IMG/VR virus record: IMGVR_UViG_3300027721_000001
Span: 1-45,490 of that record
DNA: 45,490 nucleotides
Strand: one strand, 5' to 3'
From: a virus
Shown here: positions 30,445 through 39,003 of the stretch, one piece after another
How the letters are laid out: every line of letters starts with the position of its first letter
Numbering within the stretch: position 1 is the stretch's first letter
Translations under genes and position numbers: made by a program
Notes under the pieces: model-generated
What the model was told of the DNA's origin: nothing
What the model saw: only the letters and a program-made list of their open reading frames with translations
The model's database searches: none

Positions 30445-30624
30445 ATGTTTGGAATGCTTTCATCTCTGGCGAAAGCCACTGTCGGCGTTGTCATTGAGAC
30501 TCCGATTTCCATCGTTCACGACGCCGCAAACAAAGGTGTTATGTTGAGTGAAGACGATTGGCGTACCGAGCAGGCAATCAGACGCATTCTCGAGAACCTC
30601 GAGGACGCAACAGATCCTGAATGA
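30445..30624 (+). CDS. Small hypothetical protein in lysis cluster (59 aa)
   Basis: The protein starts MFGMLSSLAKATVGVVIETP and ends with an acidic helix (DDWRTEQAIRRILENLEDAT). Residues 5-20 are moderately hydrophobic. Similar small proteins occur near holins in other phages, with unknown role. Confidence 0.66.
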   Translation: MFGMLSSLAKATVGVVIETPISIVHDAANKGVMLSEDDWRTEQAIRRILENLEDATDPE

Positions 30625-30800
30625 ACTTCTTGGCCGACTTCTTGATGAAGCTGGTCATCTGGATTCATTCGCTGACGACCAGGGACACAACGAGTGAAGA
30701 CGCCAAGAAACAACCTGATCTTAAGCGCGGTCTTCTTGATCGTGTGCGCGAGCATGAGCGTGAGCTGCGCGAGCCGGGTGATTTACGTCCCCCACGGTGA
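30621..30800 (+). CDS. Inner-membrane spanin-like protein (59 aa)
   Basis: ATG 30621 overlaps the previous stop as ATGA. Residues 3-18 (FLADFLMKLVIWIHSL) form an N-terminal membrane helix; the rest is a charged, likely helical tail (LLDRVREHERELREPG). The lipoprotein gene starts inside it in another frame, the layout of lambda Rz/Rz1. At 59 residues it is short for an inner spanin, so the role is tentative. Confidence 0.55.
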   Translation: MNFLADFLMKLVIWIHSLTTRDTTSEDAKKQPDLKRGLLDRVREHERELREPGDLRPPR

Positions 30801-30924
30801 GCCTGTGCGCCTCGCTGAGAGCGTTGAAGCAAAGGTTTGGGCTGTTGACGCCAGCGGCAAAACGGTGCGTAGTAACAACCGTATTACCATCCATGAGGGC
30901 TGGTATGCACTCCCAAAGGAATGA
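30694..30924 (+). CDS. Outer-membrane lipoprotein, o-spanin-like (76 aa)
   Basis: GTG 30694 reads MKTPRNNLILSAVFLIVCAS followed by MSVSCAS: a lipoprotein signal peptide with Cys near residue 25. The mature part (RVIYVPHGEPVRLAESVEAK) is short. It begins inside the preceding membrane-protein gene in another frame, as o-spanins do. Together they would join inner and outer membranes in the last lysis step, suggesting a Gram-negative host. Confidence 0.7.
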   Translation: MKTPRNNLILSAVFLIVCASMSVSCASRVIYVPHGEPVRLAESVEAKVWAVDASGKTVRSNNRITIHEGWYALPKE

Positions 30925-31088
30925 GCAATAACGCACCATATAAAGGTTCTCCCGCTGTCCGATCATCCGGCAGCGGACCTTACAGGCAGTCTCCTCCGCC
31001 CAAGCCGCCGGTCAGGCCGTCTCCAAAGCCGGTTCCGAGCGGCAATGGCCCGTATCGAGGTGGTAGCGGTCCGTATCGCGGTAAGTAA
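30921..31088 (+). CDS. Pro/Gly-rich small protein (55 aa)
   Basis: ATG 30921 overlaps the lipoprotein stop as ATGA. The sequence is low-complexity: repeats of GPYR (SGSGPYRQSPPPKPPVRPSP and SGNGPYRGGSGPYRGK). It is basic and likely disordered. Last gene of block 3. Function unknown. Confidence 0.6.
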   Translation: MSNNAPYKGSPAVRSSGSGPYRQSPPPKPPVRPSPKPVPSGNGPYRGGSGPYRGK

Positions 31089-31101
31089 TTTAAACGAAAA
31101 T

Positions 31102-31130
31102 CCCCCGGTGGTAATGAAAACCATCGGGGG
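31102..31130. terminator. Two-way intrinsic terminator
   Basis: CCCCCGGTGGT and ACCATCGGGGG pair over 11 positions (one G-U wobble) around a 7-base loop. T-rich sequence follows on both strands (ATAATTGTTTT on plus, TTTTCGTTTAAATT on minus). It sits between the convergent ends of blocks 3 and 4 and should stop both. Confidence 0.9.
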
Positions 31131-31152
31131 ATAATTGTTTTGGAGAGTAGGA

Positions 31153-32310
31153 TCAGCGTCCGAGCGACTTCATCACGCTGGCGACGAAGTCCTCGCTCTT
31201 CGCGGCGTTCGCATTTGCCGGTCGATAACCTCCAGATGTCGCCTTCGAGGTGACGCTAGGTTCACTGCCACGATACTTCGTTAGCTCGGCCTGCAAGCGC
31301 TTGTTCACCTCAACCTGAGCATAGAGCAGTTCGCGGTACTTTGGCGCGGCAGCAGCCCAAAGAGCAGCCTTAGCAAGATCCTCCTCGCTGTTCTCACCAT
31401 TGAAGATTTGCTGGGCAAGGCTAAGTCGGCCATTCAGCTCGGTGTTCCATTCCTCATCGTTCTCACGCGGCTCGAAGATTTCGAGCGAGCGAGCATCGGT
31501 GGAAACCTTCTGCCAGGTCTTATTGGCCGACTCTAGTGCAGCCTTCGTCCCCTCCTCGTTGTCCTGCTTGTACTTGGAGATGACTGCATCGTAATCAGCC
31601 TTCGCCTCAGTCAACTCGGAAGACCGTTCGCCATTGATTTCGTCGTACTTAACAATTAACGCACCGAGCTTGGCTTTCTTGGACGGCGAAAGACCCTCAA
31701 CGATGTCGTCGATCTGCGAGTTGCGGTAGTCGCTATCGGGTGATTTCAGGAGCGAAACAAGCCGTTCACCATCGGTTCCGACAAGGTTCTTCACCGAATC
31801 GAACACACCAGTAATCTTGCCCTCGTACTTCTTGATGAAGTCAGGGTGACGCTCGATGTCCAGCAATCGGACACGCTCGGAAAGTGCATCACGCTCCTCC
31901 TGCAAGGTCTTAAGCTGCGATTCGAATTGAGGGTTGGTAGACTTACCAGCCTTCAGTTCATCCAATTGCTTGGCCAACTGCGCCTTCTCCTCTTTGATCT
32001 TGCGGAAAGCATCAGCCGCTTTCGTGGACTTGATTGTCTCAGGAATGTCCGCGTCGTCCGGCGCTGCTGGGGCGGCGGCGGCGGCGGGTTCAGCAGCGGT
32101 CTTTTTGGAGAACATCCGCTCAATATCCATCTCGGATTTACTGAGCTTGGGCGGTGTATTGTCAGTCTTCTGCGGAGCGGCGGTAACTGCTGGCTTCTCA
32201 GCGGGAGTCGCGTTATCAGCGCCGATTGCCTTGAAAGCATCGATAAACGAGCTTCCAAAGTCTGGAGTCTGGCCATTACTGACGACGGGTGAGTTCAGTG
32301 GTTCTTCCAT
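31153..32310 (-). CDS. Scaffold-like protein (385 aa)
   Basis: The first 110 residues are Pro/Ala-rich and disordered (with KSEMDIERMFSKK). A coiled coil follows (EEKAQLAKQLDELKAGK, TLQEERDALSERVRLLDIER), then helical segments and a basic Ser-rich end. This is the usual composition of podovirus scaffolding proteins, and the gene lies downstream of the portal. It would guide capsid assembly and then leave. The capsid gene lies on the other strand, 5 kb away. Confidence 0.75.
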   Translation of the reverse strand: MEEPLNSPVVSNGQTPDFGSSFIDAFKAIGADNATPAEKPAVTAAPQKTDNTPPKLSKSEMDIERMFSKKTAAEPAAAAAPAAPDDADIPETIKSTKAADAFRKIKEEKAQLAKQLDELKAGKSTNPQFESQLKTLQEERDALSERVRLLDIERHPDFIKKYEGKITGVFDSVKNLVGTDGERLVSLLKSPDSDYRNSQIDDIVEGLSPSKKAKLGALIVKYDEINGERSSELTEAKADYDAVISKYKQDNEEGTKAALESANKTWQKVSTDARSLEIFEPRENDEEWNTELNGRLSLAQQIFNGENSEEDLAKAALWAAAAPKYRELLYAQVEVNKRLQAELTKYRGSEPSVTSKATSGGYRPANANAAKSEDFVASVMKSLGR

Positions 32311-32320
32311 ATTTTAAGAT

Positions 32321-32653
32321 TTAATACTGTTTTTCAAAAGTTGCTTCAGGTTCTTTCGCTGTTTCAATTACGCCCAATTTGCGGAGGTTTTCAAGACAAT
32401 GCGCGTAGCCAGCGGTTACACCGGCAGCGAAAATAATGTCCGATTCCTTGCTGCCATGAGACGGCATCGGCACCGGGATTGATTCCGACACGATGCGAAT
32501 GGCCATGCGAAGGATCGGATTTCGCATAATCGCAGCAAGTTCTGCCTGTTGGCCCTCGTTCTGCCAATCGCTCAGGTTTACCTCAGGCAGATTCAGTAGG
32601 TCCTGCTTCGCCTGTTTGCTCGGGTTCTTCGTCAAGCCTCTTAGCCAGTTCAT
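32321..32653 (-). CDS. Head-region protein of unknown function (110 aa)
   Basis: After a basic start (MNWLRGLTKNPSKQAKQD) come helices (ELAAIMRNPILRMAIRIVSE, FAAGVTAGYAHCLENLRKLG). Its first 71 bases overlap the 3' end of the GH130-like gene in another frame. The position between portal and scaffold suggests a head-assembly role. It may be that the glycan cassette was inserted just before it. Confidence 0.7.
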   Translation of the reverse strand: MNWLRGLTKNPSKQAKQDLLNLPEVNLSDWQNEGQQAELAAIMRNPILRMAIRIVSESIPVPMPSHGSKESDIIFAAGVTAGYAHCLENLRKLGVIETAKEPEATFEKQY

Positions 32654-33938
32654 TGTACTTTGATTTCTTGTTTCGTTTCAGTTTATGCCGCTCGGGAATC
32701 GGATCGAGAACGTCAGTCAGCTTTGGAGGGTTCTCCTTGTTGACGACATCGCGCTTCGGTCGAATCACCTTCGTCACCTCAAGCAAGTCGGCCAGTGGCA
32801 GCTTCATGTAGCCGCAATCCACATCGTTGATGCCGTATGAGATGACGAAGTGATTCTTCGCGCTGTCAAAGAAAGCGCCGCACGGGAACACGACCGCAGG
32901 CAGTCCTGGCCACCAGTCCTGCTGATTGGTGCCGGTAAGAAGCGGTAGTGTCGTCATGCGAGCAATGCGGAATGGAGGCTTAGCTTCGAAGGCGTACGCA
33001 CCCATGTAGTAGCGGCGTTTATTGTTGATCCATGGCAGCGAGCTGTGAAAGAAGGTCCAGTACAAGCCGTCCGCGTAAATGGGGTTCGTTCCACCGCGAA
33101 CCTCGCCGAATTTCCAGAGCGGATTGAACTCCTCGGTGACGTACTCGGCATCCTTCTCTAAACGCCCATTAAGGCGGACAACGACATGGGGGTTGGCTGA
33201 ATACACCATGTGTGGCGCATTATCGTGGACGAAGTAGAGCCAGTTCTTCTCATGGCCATCGTTGATCATGGCCTGCGCGTAGTTGTTGCCGTAGATCGGA
33301 TCGAACCGACCCACGTTCAGGAACTGCTTATCGAGCAGGAACATCGCCTGATGCGCGTAGCTCTTGAACGGAACGAACGTGCAGCAGCTCACGCCGTACT
33401 TGTCGCCGAACTTCACGACACGCGGATCTTCGAACTGCTCGTTCGGGTAGTTCGAGGTGAGCTGGAGGATGGACTTTTTTGTGGCTCGTAAATCTTTACT
33501 CAGCTCGAAGGCAACGATGTCGTTCTTCTCGGTGTAAACGTCCTCGTCCTTCTCGCGCTTGTTGCGGCAGCGACGTGCGAAAAGCATGATTCGTCCATCT
33601 GCCTCCTGCATGATGGCCGGATTGAAGTAGTACGTCCCTGTTTCAGCCGGAAGAACGATTTTGCCAACCTCCCAATCGGTCTGTTCGGCCAGCTTGGGGA
33701 CATCATTTTTGGCGTAGCTCATTAGAAACTCGGCTGCGAATTTGATTTCGTCGTACAGTGAAAGCCAATGATCGCGCTCCTCGCGGACCTCGGTCAGATG
33801 TTCTTCATGCTCTTTGGTTCGAATCTCCAGCGTCTTGCGGAGGTCTTCGATCTGCATGAGAAGATCGGCATGACCATCGCCGCCATTGGCGAAGCGCTTG
33901 AGTGCTTTGAGGCTGATGCTTCGGATGATGTCTTTCAT
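32583..33938 (-). CDS. GH130-like five-bladed propeller enzyme (451 aa)
   Basis: Residues 25-65 are a coiled coil. Residues 95-390 show the repeated strand motifs of the GH130/GH43-type propeller: YFNPAIMQEADGRIMLFARR (104-123), FEDPRVVKFGDKYGV (169-183), EVRGGTNPIYADGLYWTFFH (279-298), YYMGAYAFEAKPPFRIARMT (310-329) and VVFPCGAFFDSAKNHFVISY (349-368), with EDPR and YGINDVD at likely active sites. GH130 enzymes are mannoside phosphorylases or hydrolases. The C-terminal 60 residues are charged and disordered. The fold is by eye; substrate unknown. Confidence 0.72.
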   Translation of the reverse strand: MKDIIRSISLKALKRFANGGDGHADLLMQIEDLRKTLEIRTKEHEEHLTEVREERDHWLSLYDEIKFAAEFLMSYAKNDVPKLAEQTDWEVGKIVLPAETGTYYFNPAIMQEADGRIMLFARRCRNKREKDEDVYTEKNDIVAFELSKDLRATKKSILQLTSNYPNEQFEDPRVVKFGDKYGVSCCTFVPFKSYAHQAMFLLDKQFLNVGRFDPIYGNNYAQAMINDGHEKNWLYFVHDNAPHMVYSANPHVVVRLNGRLEKDAEYVTEEFNPLWKFGEVRGGTNPIYADGLYWTFFHSSLPWINNKRRYYMGAYAFEAKPPFRIARMTTLPLLTGTNQQDWWPGLPAVVFPCGAFFDSAKNHFVISYGINDVDCGYMKLPLADLLEVTKVIRPKRDVVNKENPPKLTDVLDPIPERHKLKRNKKSKYNELAKRLDEEPEQTGEAGPTESA

Positions 33939-34574
33939 TCACGGATGCAAGTTTGCTCCATCTTGATACGCCAATCTTGGGAGAATTCCGTAAAACTTCA
34001 TGTGCGGAATCGAATCAACCAGCATCTGGATGTCGATTGGACACCAAACTTTCTGGTTTGTTTTCATTAGATCGCAAGCCCCACTGTAGTTGACGTAGTA
34101 ACAGTGCGTACACATGCCGCGTGTCAGCCGGTAAACGCTTCCGCCAATGTGCGTGTTCTCTTCGTACGGCGCAGCGCAACAGCTTCCGACGTAGATGACC
34201 TGCCAGTCTTCCGGTACATGCTCCAGCTCTTGAGTAAGCTGTTCCTTCCAGTTTTCAGACTCAAATTTGCAGTCATCTTCAACGATAAGAAACGGCTGAT
34301 CCTTGGAGTAAAGACCAGTTTCAACCGCCCACTTGATTGTGGCCCACACGGAGAAATGGCTAAGTCCAGCGACGATAGACTTCACCTGCATCCTCCCCTT
34401 GTCCTTTGAGTTGTAATACTCGGTGGAGATTCCGCAGTTGGATGCTCTAAAGCCGTAGATTGGGACAGCGTTTATCCCAAACTTTGCCATGTACTCAATG
34501 CACTCTTTTTCGCGCTTACCCTCTGGAAGCGAAACAATGAACGTAGGAGACTTTTCGATGTCTATTTTAATCAT
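33939..34574 (-). CDS. Glycosyltransferase family 25-like (211 aa)
   Basis: SPTFIVSLPEGKREKECIEY (N-terminus), AGLSHFSVWATIKWAVE (69-85), PFLIVEDDCKFE (94-105, with the acidic metal site near 99-101) and WQVIYVGSC are hallmarks of GT25 (LPS-type) transferases. It would add a sugar from a nucleotide donor. Its stop is directly followed by the start of the GH130-like gene, and its start overlaps the methyltransferase-like stop. Confidence 0.85.
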   Translation of the reverse strand: MIKIDIEKSPTFIVSLPEGKREKECIEYMAKFGINAVPIYGFRASNCGISTEYYNSKDKGRMQVKSIVAGLSHFSVWATIKWAVETGLYSKDQPFLIVEDDCKFESENWKEQLTQELEHVPEDWQVIYVGSCCAAPYEENTHIGGSVYRLTRGMCTHCYYVNYSGACDLMKTNQKVWCPIDIQMLVDSIPHMKFYGILPRLAYQDGANLHP

Positions 34575-35146
34575 GCCGGAACGATGTAGATTACGCCACG
34601 CATAGCTCCGCAGGCTTTTTCAGGCGTGTTGTAGTAGTGTTTGTATCCGCGATTTTTGAAGCTGTAGATCTTGTCCAACTTAGGTTTGATCCACTCAAAT
34701 GTGTAGTCTTGTCCGTTGTAAGAATCCCATCCAAGGCCACCACCTGGAACCATGAAGTCGTGGATGGCGATGACCGGAAGAAGCTCGTACTTAGCGATTG
34801 CTTCAAGCTCATCAAGCAACGGGCAGTATGAGTTCCAATGAGCGTCGAGGAAGAAGATCGTGTCGTGTCCGATTCCGCGATGTGGAATGACGTAATCTAA
34901 AACCGCCTCGCTAGAGCCATGGAAAAGTTCAACATGGACGTTCTCTTGCTTGAACTTAACAGCGCACTCTTGAACCAAGTTGTGGTCAATCTCGCACGAG
35001 ACGGTCTTCAGGAAGTTCTTGGCCAACCAGACAGTTGTGTCTCCGTGATTTGTTCCAGTCTCGACGGCAGTTGTAAGGCTGAAACGATCTTTAAGCGAAA
35101 GAAACTCCTGCTCGATGAACGTGTCTCCGTTGAATGGTGAACCCAT
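34571..35146 (-). CDS. SAM-dependent methyltransferase-like protein (191 aa)
   Basis: AVETGTNHGDTTVWLAKNF (27-45) is a class I methyltransferase motif I; CEIDHNLVQ gives the acidic end of strand 2 and DTIFFLDAHWNSY the later metal- or substrate-side motif. This resembles the CmcI/FkbM-type sugar methyltransferases found with glycosyltransferases. It may methylate the glycan made by its neighbours. No Shine-Dalgarno sequence before the start. Confidence 0.82.
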   Translation of the reverse strand: MGSPFNGDTFIEQEFLSLKDRFSLTTAVETGTNHGDTTVWLAKNFLKTVSCEIDHNLVQECAVKFKQENVHVELFHGSSEAVLDYVIPHRGIGHDTIFFLDAHWNSYCPLLDELEAIAKYELLPVIAIHDFMVPGGGLGWDSYNGQDYTFEWIKPKLDKIYSFKNRGYKHYYNTPEKACGAMRGVIYIVPA

Positions 35147-35151
35147 AATTA

Positions 35152-36132
35152 TCAGATTTCAGAAAGGTTTTCTCCGTCAAAATCGAAGTATTCACAATCG
35201 CCAACAGGCTTGAATTGCTTGGATTCTCTCCATAATTCACGTTCTTTTTGCAGGTCAAAAGAGGTGTCTATGGTCTTAAAGTTTCTTTCAACGTAGAGGT
35301 TTCTCTTCTCTATGTTGATCATTGTTGCGTTCATAAAATCACTAACTTTTGTGTGCTTTTCGTAGTCTGTTTTCCAGACTCTTTTCGGATAAAATTCGTC
35401 TACGCAGTTAATCTCATTCCAGTGCATTGCCTCATCCTCGATGATCAGGCAGTTTTTGTTGTAGAAAATCAGGTCTTTGTACCCAGCCAACTCCATCCTA
35501 ATTCCGATGTTGCAGTCTTCGCATCCGCGCCTTGCAAGGAACTCGTCGTAGCCGTTTACACGTTCAAGGAATTCAACCGGAAAGCTGACGTTTTGCCCAA
35601 ACACCCAGCCGCCACTTACTTTCACGTTTTCGCTTGCAACCTGACTCAATGCGCGATGATCGCGATTGTTTGCCTTGTAGCTTAAGATCTTGTTATTGGC
35701 GATTACGATGTCTGAAACCTTGTCGTAAGCTCCGCACAAAATGATTTTGTCCTCAGCAGCTCGCCTGTGGAACTCGATCCACCCATCAGCCAGCGCGCTT
35801 AAGTCGTCCACGAAAACGATGTGTTCGTTTTCCGCGAGAATGATTCCAGTGTTTCTAGTTCCAGAAGCATCGAAAAAGTTGGACTTTGTTTTCCGATGTT
35901 TACCCCTCCAAATGGACGGTTTTGGAGGAGTGTGAGTGTAATCGAATCGACCGTTAACGATTCTGCTGAGCTTTTCAGATCGGCCTTCTTCGTGGTGAAG
36001 GAACGAATCGATAAAGATTATCTGATCCGTGACGACGCCATCGGCATACTGGGAAATCAGGGTTTCGGAAAACCACTGAAACATGGGTTCGCGCCTACAT
36101 GTGATGTAAACGATTGTTAGTTTTTTGCTCAC
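35152..36132 (-). CDS. GT-A-fold glycosyltransferase, family 2-like (326 aa)
   Basis: Start GTG 36132 (SKKLTIVYITC), 4 bases after the portal stop. The N-terminal fold (LTIVYITCRREPMFQWFSET), the acidic motif VFVDDLSA (106-113), GGWVFGQNVSFPVEFLERVN and GYDEFLARRGCEDCNIGIRM (194-213) match GT2/GT27-like transferases with the second acidic motif near residue 205. A C-terminal 80-residue helical, charged tail follows. Base composition is more A/T-rich than portal and terminase, suggesting later gain. Confidence 0.85.
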   Translation of the reverse strand: MSKKLTIVYITCRREPMFQWFSETLISQYADGVVTDQIIFIDSFLHHEEGRSEKLSRIVNGRFDYTHTPPKPSIWRGKHRKTKSNFFDASGTRNTGIILAENEHIVFVDDLSALADGWIEFHRRAAEDKIILCGAYDKVSDIVIANNKILSYKANNRDHRALSQVASENVKVSGGWVFGQNVSFPVEFLERVNGYDEFLARRGCEDCNIGIRMELAGYKDLIFYNKNCLIIEDEAMHWNEINCVDEFYPKRVWKTDYEKHTKVSDFMNATMINIEKRNLYVERNFKTIDTSFDLQKERELWRESKQFKPVGDCEYFDFDGENLSEI

Positions 36133-36136
36133 GATT

Positions 36137-38386
36137 TCATCCCTGACGCGCCAAGTTAGACTCAGCAGTTGCGTTCGCTCGTTGAATATCCGCCGTCGTC
36201 TTCGCATTCCGGCGAGCCAAGTCGGCCATCGCCTTCGTGTTCTGACGCTGAATGTTGGCCATAGTCTCGGCGTTCTGGCGAGCGATTTTCGCTTGAACTT
36301 CCGCATTCATCACGGCGGTACGAGGATCGGAGCCTTGCTGGATGGCCATTGCCTGCTGCTGCTGCGCCATCGCTTGAGCCTGCTCCTGAATCAACTGACC
36401 AAGTTGTTCGATGGTCTGACTAAGCATCTGCAACTGTTGTGTGTAAGCCTCGACTTGCGGCCTGCGCGTAGGATCGGTGGATAGGCGCTGGAGATGATCC
36501 TGAACGTGCTGGCCGATGCCTTGGAGGAAGAGAACAATCTCCTGCGGATTACCACCCTGCTGAAGAGAGGCAGCAGCTTCGTTTGCAGCCGCAAGATGCG
36601 TGTCAATGTGGACGATGTGATTCTGCGTATCCGTGACGACCGCCATGTTGCCCTGGCGCAGCGATGAGTGTTCGAGGACAGCAAGAGCGGTCTGATCTTG
36701 AATCTTCGAAGTCTGCAACTGACTCGGGAGATACCGATCAACCATCTGCTGACCAACCTGAGCGGCGATGTAGTCCTGCAAGAGGTTGACCTTGCCACCC
36801 TCGGGGAGAGAACCAAGCAGGCCGAGGAGCGAACCGAGAAGCTGTTGTTTCGCGAACTGAGAACCTTGGCCAACCGTACGAGTCGCCTCGACGTAATCGA
36901 TGTCGAGCATGGCCTGCTGCGGAACGCCACGCTCACGGCAACGACGCTGGAATTCAATCGCGTCCTTATCCGAGCGGGTAATCGGATTCAGGTTCGGATT
37001 GGAGGCGCGGCGATACCGTTCCTCGAAGAAAGAATCGAGCTGAGCGTAATACCGGCTCAACTGCGTCTTACCGATTGCCGATTGCTGCGAGACGATTGCC
37101 TGAACTTCGGTGGCAGTTCGGGGATTGCCGGACGGCTTGTTGAGCGATTGACGGTACTGAGAGAGATTGCCTTGAAGAACATTCTCAAGGTCCGCATTGA
37201 CCGCCATAGGAGCGTCCAGAACGCCAGCAATGTTCTGCTGGATGACTTCGTAGTCGGGCGGGAGAATGGCATACGGTCCTTGCTGAACGACGCTCGTCTT
37301 GCTGAGCGCATTGGGGTTTAGCGGACGGAACAGGATCTGGGTGCGAGCGAACGCGCTATCGACCATTGAGCAGCGCAGGCGATTCTTCAGCTCCATCGCC
37401 TGGAGCATCTTGATGCCCAAGCCTTTGACGCCGTGATGCTCGCCATCGCCACGGTCGTAGTACATCGGGTGAATCACTTGCTCCCACTTCTTGAAGCGGC
37501 GGAGCTTGCGATACATGAAGTTCTCGCTGTCACGCTCATCGATGATGCAGTGGCTGATCTGACCATCGAATTCTTTGTAGAAGACGTGGCACATTAGCAC
37601 CACCTCGGAGCGAGCTGAGAAGGTGATGTCGTTCGAGCGAAGCTGGCGCTGGAAGAACTCCCAGTCGTACTGAACACCAGAACGATACGGCTCGGGCATT
37701 GCGGCGCGAATCCGCTGACGGACATAATCAACGTTCCATCCAGCGGCTACTGCTGCTTTCTCGTCCTGAATCTTCTCGAACAGGTCATCAACACCCATGC
37801 GAGTGCGGACGCAGGCCACCTTCCAATCACTGACATTCGACTTGGTTCCATCGGGAACAAGAAGATCCGTCGCCATGATGGCTTTGCAGCGCCAGTTGGT
37901 GCTATCTTCGAAGATCAGCGGACCATCACCAATCAAAACCATTTCGCGCTGTGAGAGCTGGACGATGTAATCGAAATCCTTGTCGAGCTTCTGAAGCCGG
38001 TCGAACTCCTCGGTGATAACTTTCGACCAATCCTCCCGCTTATCCATGTCATTGCCGTAAGCGGTACGAATGTTTGCGTAGGTCGGAACCTCGGCGAACA
38101 CGTCGTAGAAGGCAGACATGGCCAACGTCAAAAACGCCTCCGACTCGCGGAAGTTTACATTGGTTCGGAACGCTTGGTTGTTACGGCGCAACTCGGCGGG
38201 ATTGTACGGCGGATTGCCATCAACCAGACCGCGCAGCTTAGCCCGAGTGCTATTGCGAAGCTCGTCGGCCATGATGAGCTTCTGGAAGATTTCGCGCGCT
38301 GACGCCGCGTCGGCTATGCGCGTCTCTGGCGCTTTACCGTCTTCGTTGAGGGTTTCAAGCGGCAGTTGGGCTAGGTTTCCGTACAT
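36137..38386 (-). CDS. Portal protein (749 aa)
   Basis: Length, place after the terminase and the segments NPPYNPAELRRNNQAFRTNV, FLTLAMSAFYDVFAEVPTYA, VLIGDGPLIFED and MLQAMELKNRLRCSMVDSAF fit podovirus portals of the P22-like size class. Residues about 620-749 are a Gln-rich helical extension; the last 50 are four and a half exact 11-residue repeats (such as AKIARQNAETM), likely a long barrel. It forms the twelve-fold vertex ring for DNA entry. The start overlaps the previous stop region by 16 bases. Confidence 0.88.
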   Translation of the reverse strand: MYGNLAQLPLETLNEDGKAPETRIADAASAREIFQKLIMADELRNSTRAKLRGLVDGNPPYNPAELRRNNQAFRTNVNFRESEAFLTLAMSAFYDVFAEVPTYANIRTAYGNDMDKREDWSKVITEEFDRLQKLDKDFDYIVQLSQREMVLIGDGPLIFEDSTNWRCKAIMATDLLVPDGTKSNVSDWKVACVRTRMGVDDLFEKIQDEKAAVAAGWNVDYVRQRIRAAMPEPYRSGVQYDWEFFQRQLRSNDITFSARSEVVLMCHVFYKEFDGQISHCIIDERDSENFMYRKLRRFKKWEQVIHPMYYDRGDGEHHGVKGLGIKMLQAMELKNRLRCSMVDSAFARTQILFRPLNPNALSKTSVVQQGPYAILPPDYEVIQQNIAGVLDAPMAVNADLENVLQGNLSQYRQSLNKPSGNPRTATEVQAIVSQQSAIGKTQLSRYYAQLDSFFEERYRRASNPNLNPITRSDKDAIEFQRRCRERGVPQQAMLDIDYVEATRTVGQGSQFAKQQLLGSLLGLLGSLPEGGKVNLLQDYIAAQVGQQMVDRYLPSQLQTSKIQDQTALAVLEHSSLRQGNMAVVTDTQNHIVHIDTHLAAANEAAASLQQGGNPQEIVLFLQGIGQHVQDHLQRLSTDPTRRPQVEAYTQQLQMLSQTIEQLGQLIQEQAQAMAQQQQAMAIQQGSDPRTAVMNAEVQAKIARQNAETMANIQRQNTKAMADLARRNAKTTADIQRANATAESNLARQG

Positions 38387-39003
38387 GGTCGTTTTTTCCA
38401 GCAGTGGGCCGGAAGGTTTTTGTTCTCTGTAGCGTCCGTAAATTTATGGAGTGTTTCAATGGGAAACCACACCATGCTTCTGATAAAGCAACCGCAAAAT
38501 TCGCAGCTTTGTAGGTTTTCGTCTAGCGGTGTACTGCCGTGTTGAGAAAAAGTTTTTACCGCCTCCTTCAGCACCCGAGCGTTACACCCCGTGCATCCAA
38601 GCGGCTTGCGATTGTAGGTGCAGGTTGAGCAGATTGACGCCCTGCGCGTGGCTTCTGCCTGATCAACCTTGCCGCCGCCCACGGTCAGACCATGAAGCAG
38701 GCTCATGCTAAAGCGGATTACATCGCCAATTTGTAGGGATTTACGGCCTTCTGGCTTACGGATTTCAACTTCGTTGTACATGCAGTCGGCTCCGTTACGA
38801 CACGAATACTCGGTGATTAATGTGTCGAGATTTTCGGGAATTTTAATCGCATTGGCGGTGTAATGGTTACGAACGAACTCATGGAGCTGCGGCCATGATC
38901 CGCCCATGATTTCAATGCCAGTCTCAGGCACGCGGTAATGCCACCCGCCAGGGATGACCATGTGTTCGTTCAGTACTTTGTATCCGGTGACGTTACTGCT
39001 CAT
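38371..39003 (-). CDS. Zinc-binding protein between terminase and portal (210 aa)
   Basis: Two Cys clusters are visible: CSTC and CTGC (125, 128, 137, 140) and CEFCGC (167-172), probably zinc ribbons, in a protein that also has an N-terminal globular part (VIPGGWHYRVPETGIEIMGG). The start overlaps the terminase stop (ATGA). Its role is unknown; a packaging or DNA-binding helper would fit the position. Confidence 0.75.
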   Translation of the reverse strand: MSSNVTGYKVLNEHMVIPGGWHYRVPETGIEIMGGSWPQLHEFVRNHYTANAIKIPENLDTLITEYSCRNGADCMYNEVEIRKPEGRKSLQIGDVIRFSMSLLHGLTVGGGKVDQAEATRRASICSTCTYNRKPLGCTGCNARVLKEAVKTFSQHGSTPLDENLQSCEFCGCFIRSMVWFPIETLHKFTDATENKNLPAHCWKKRPCTET

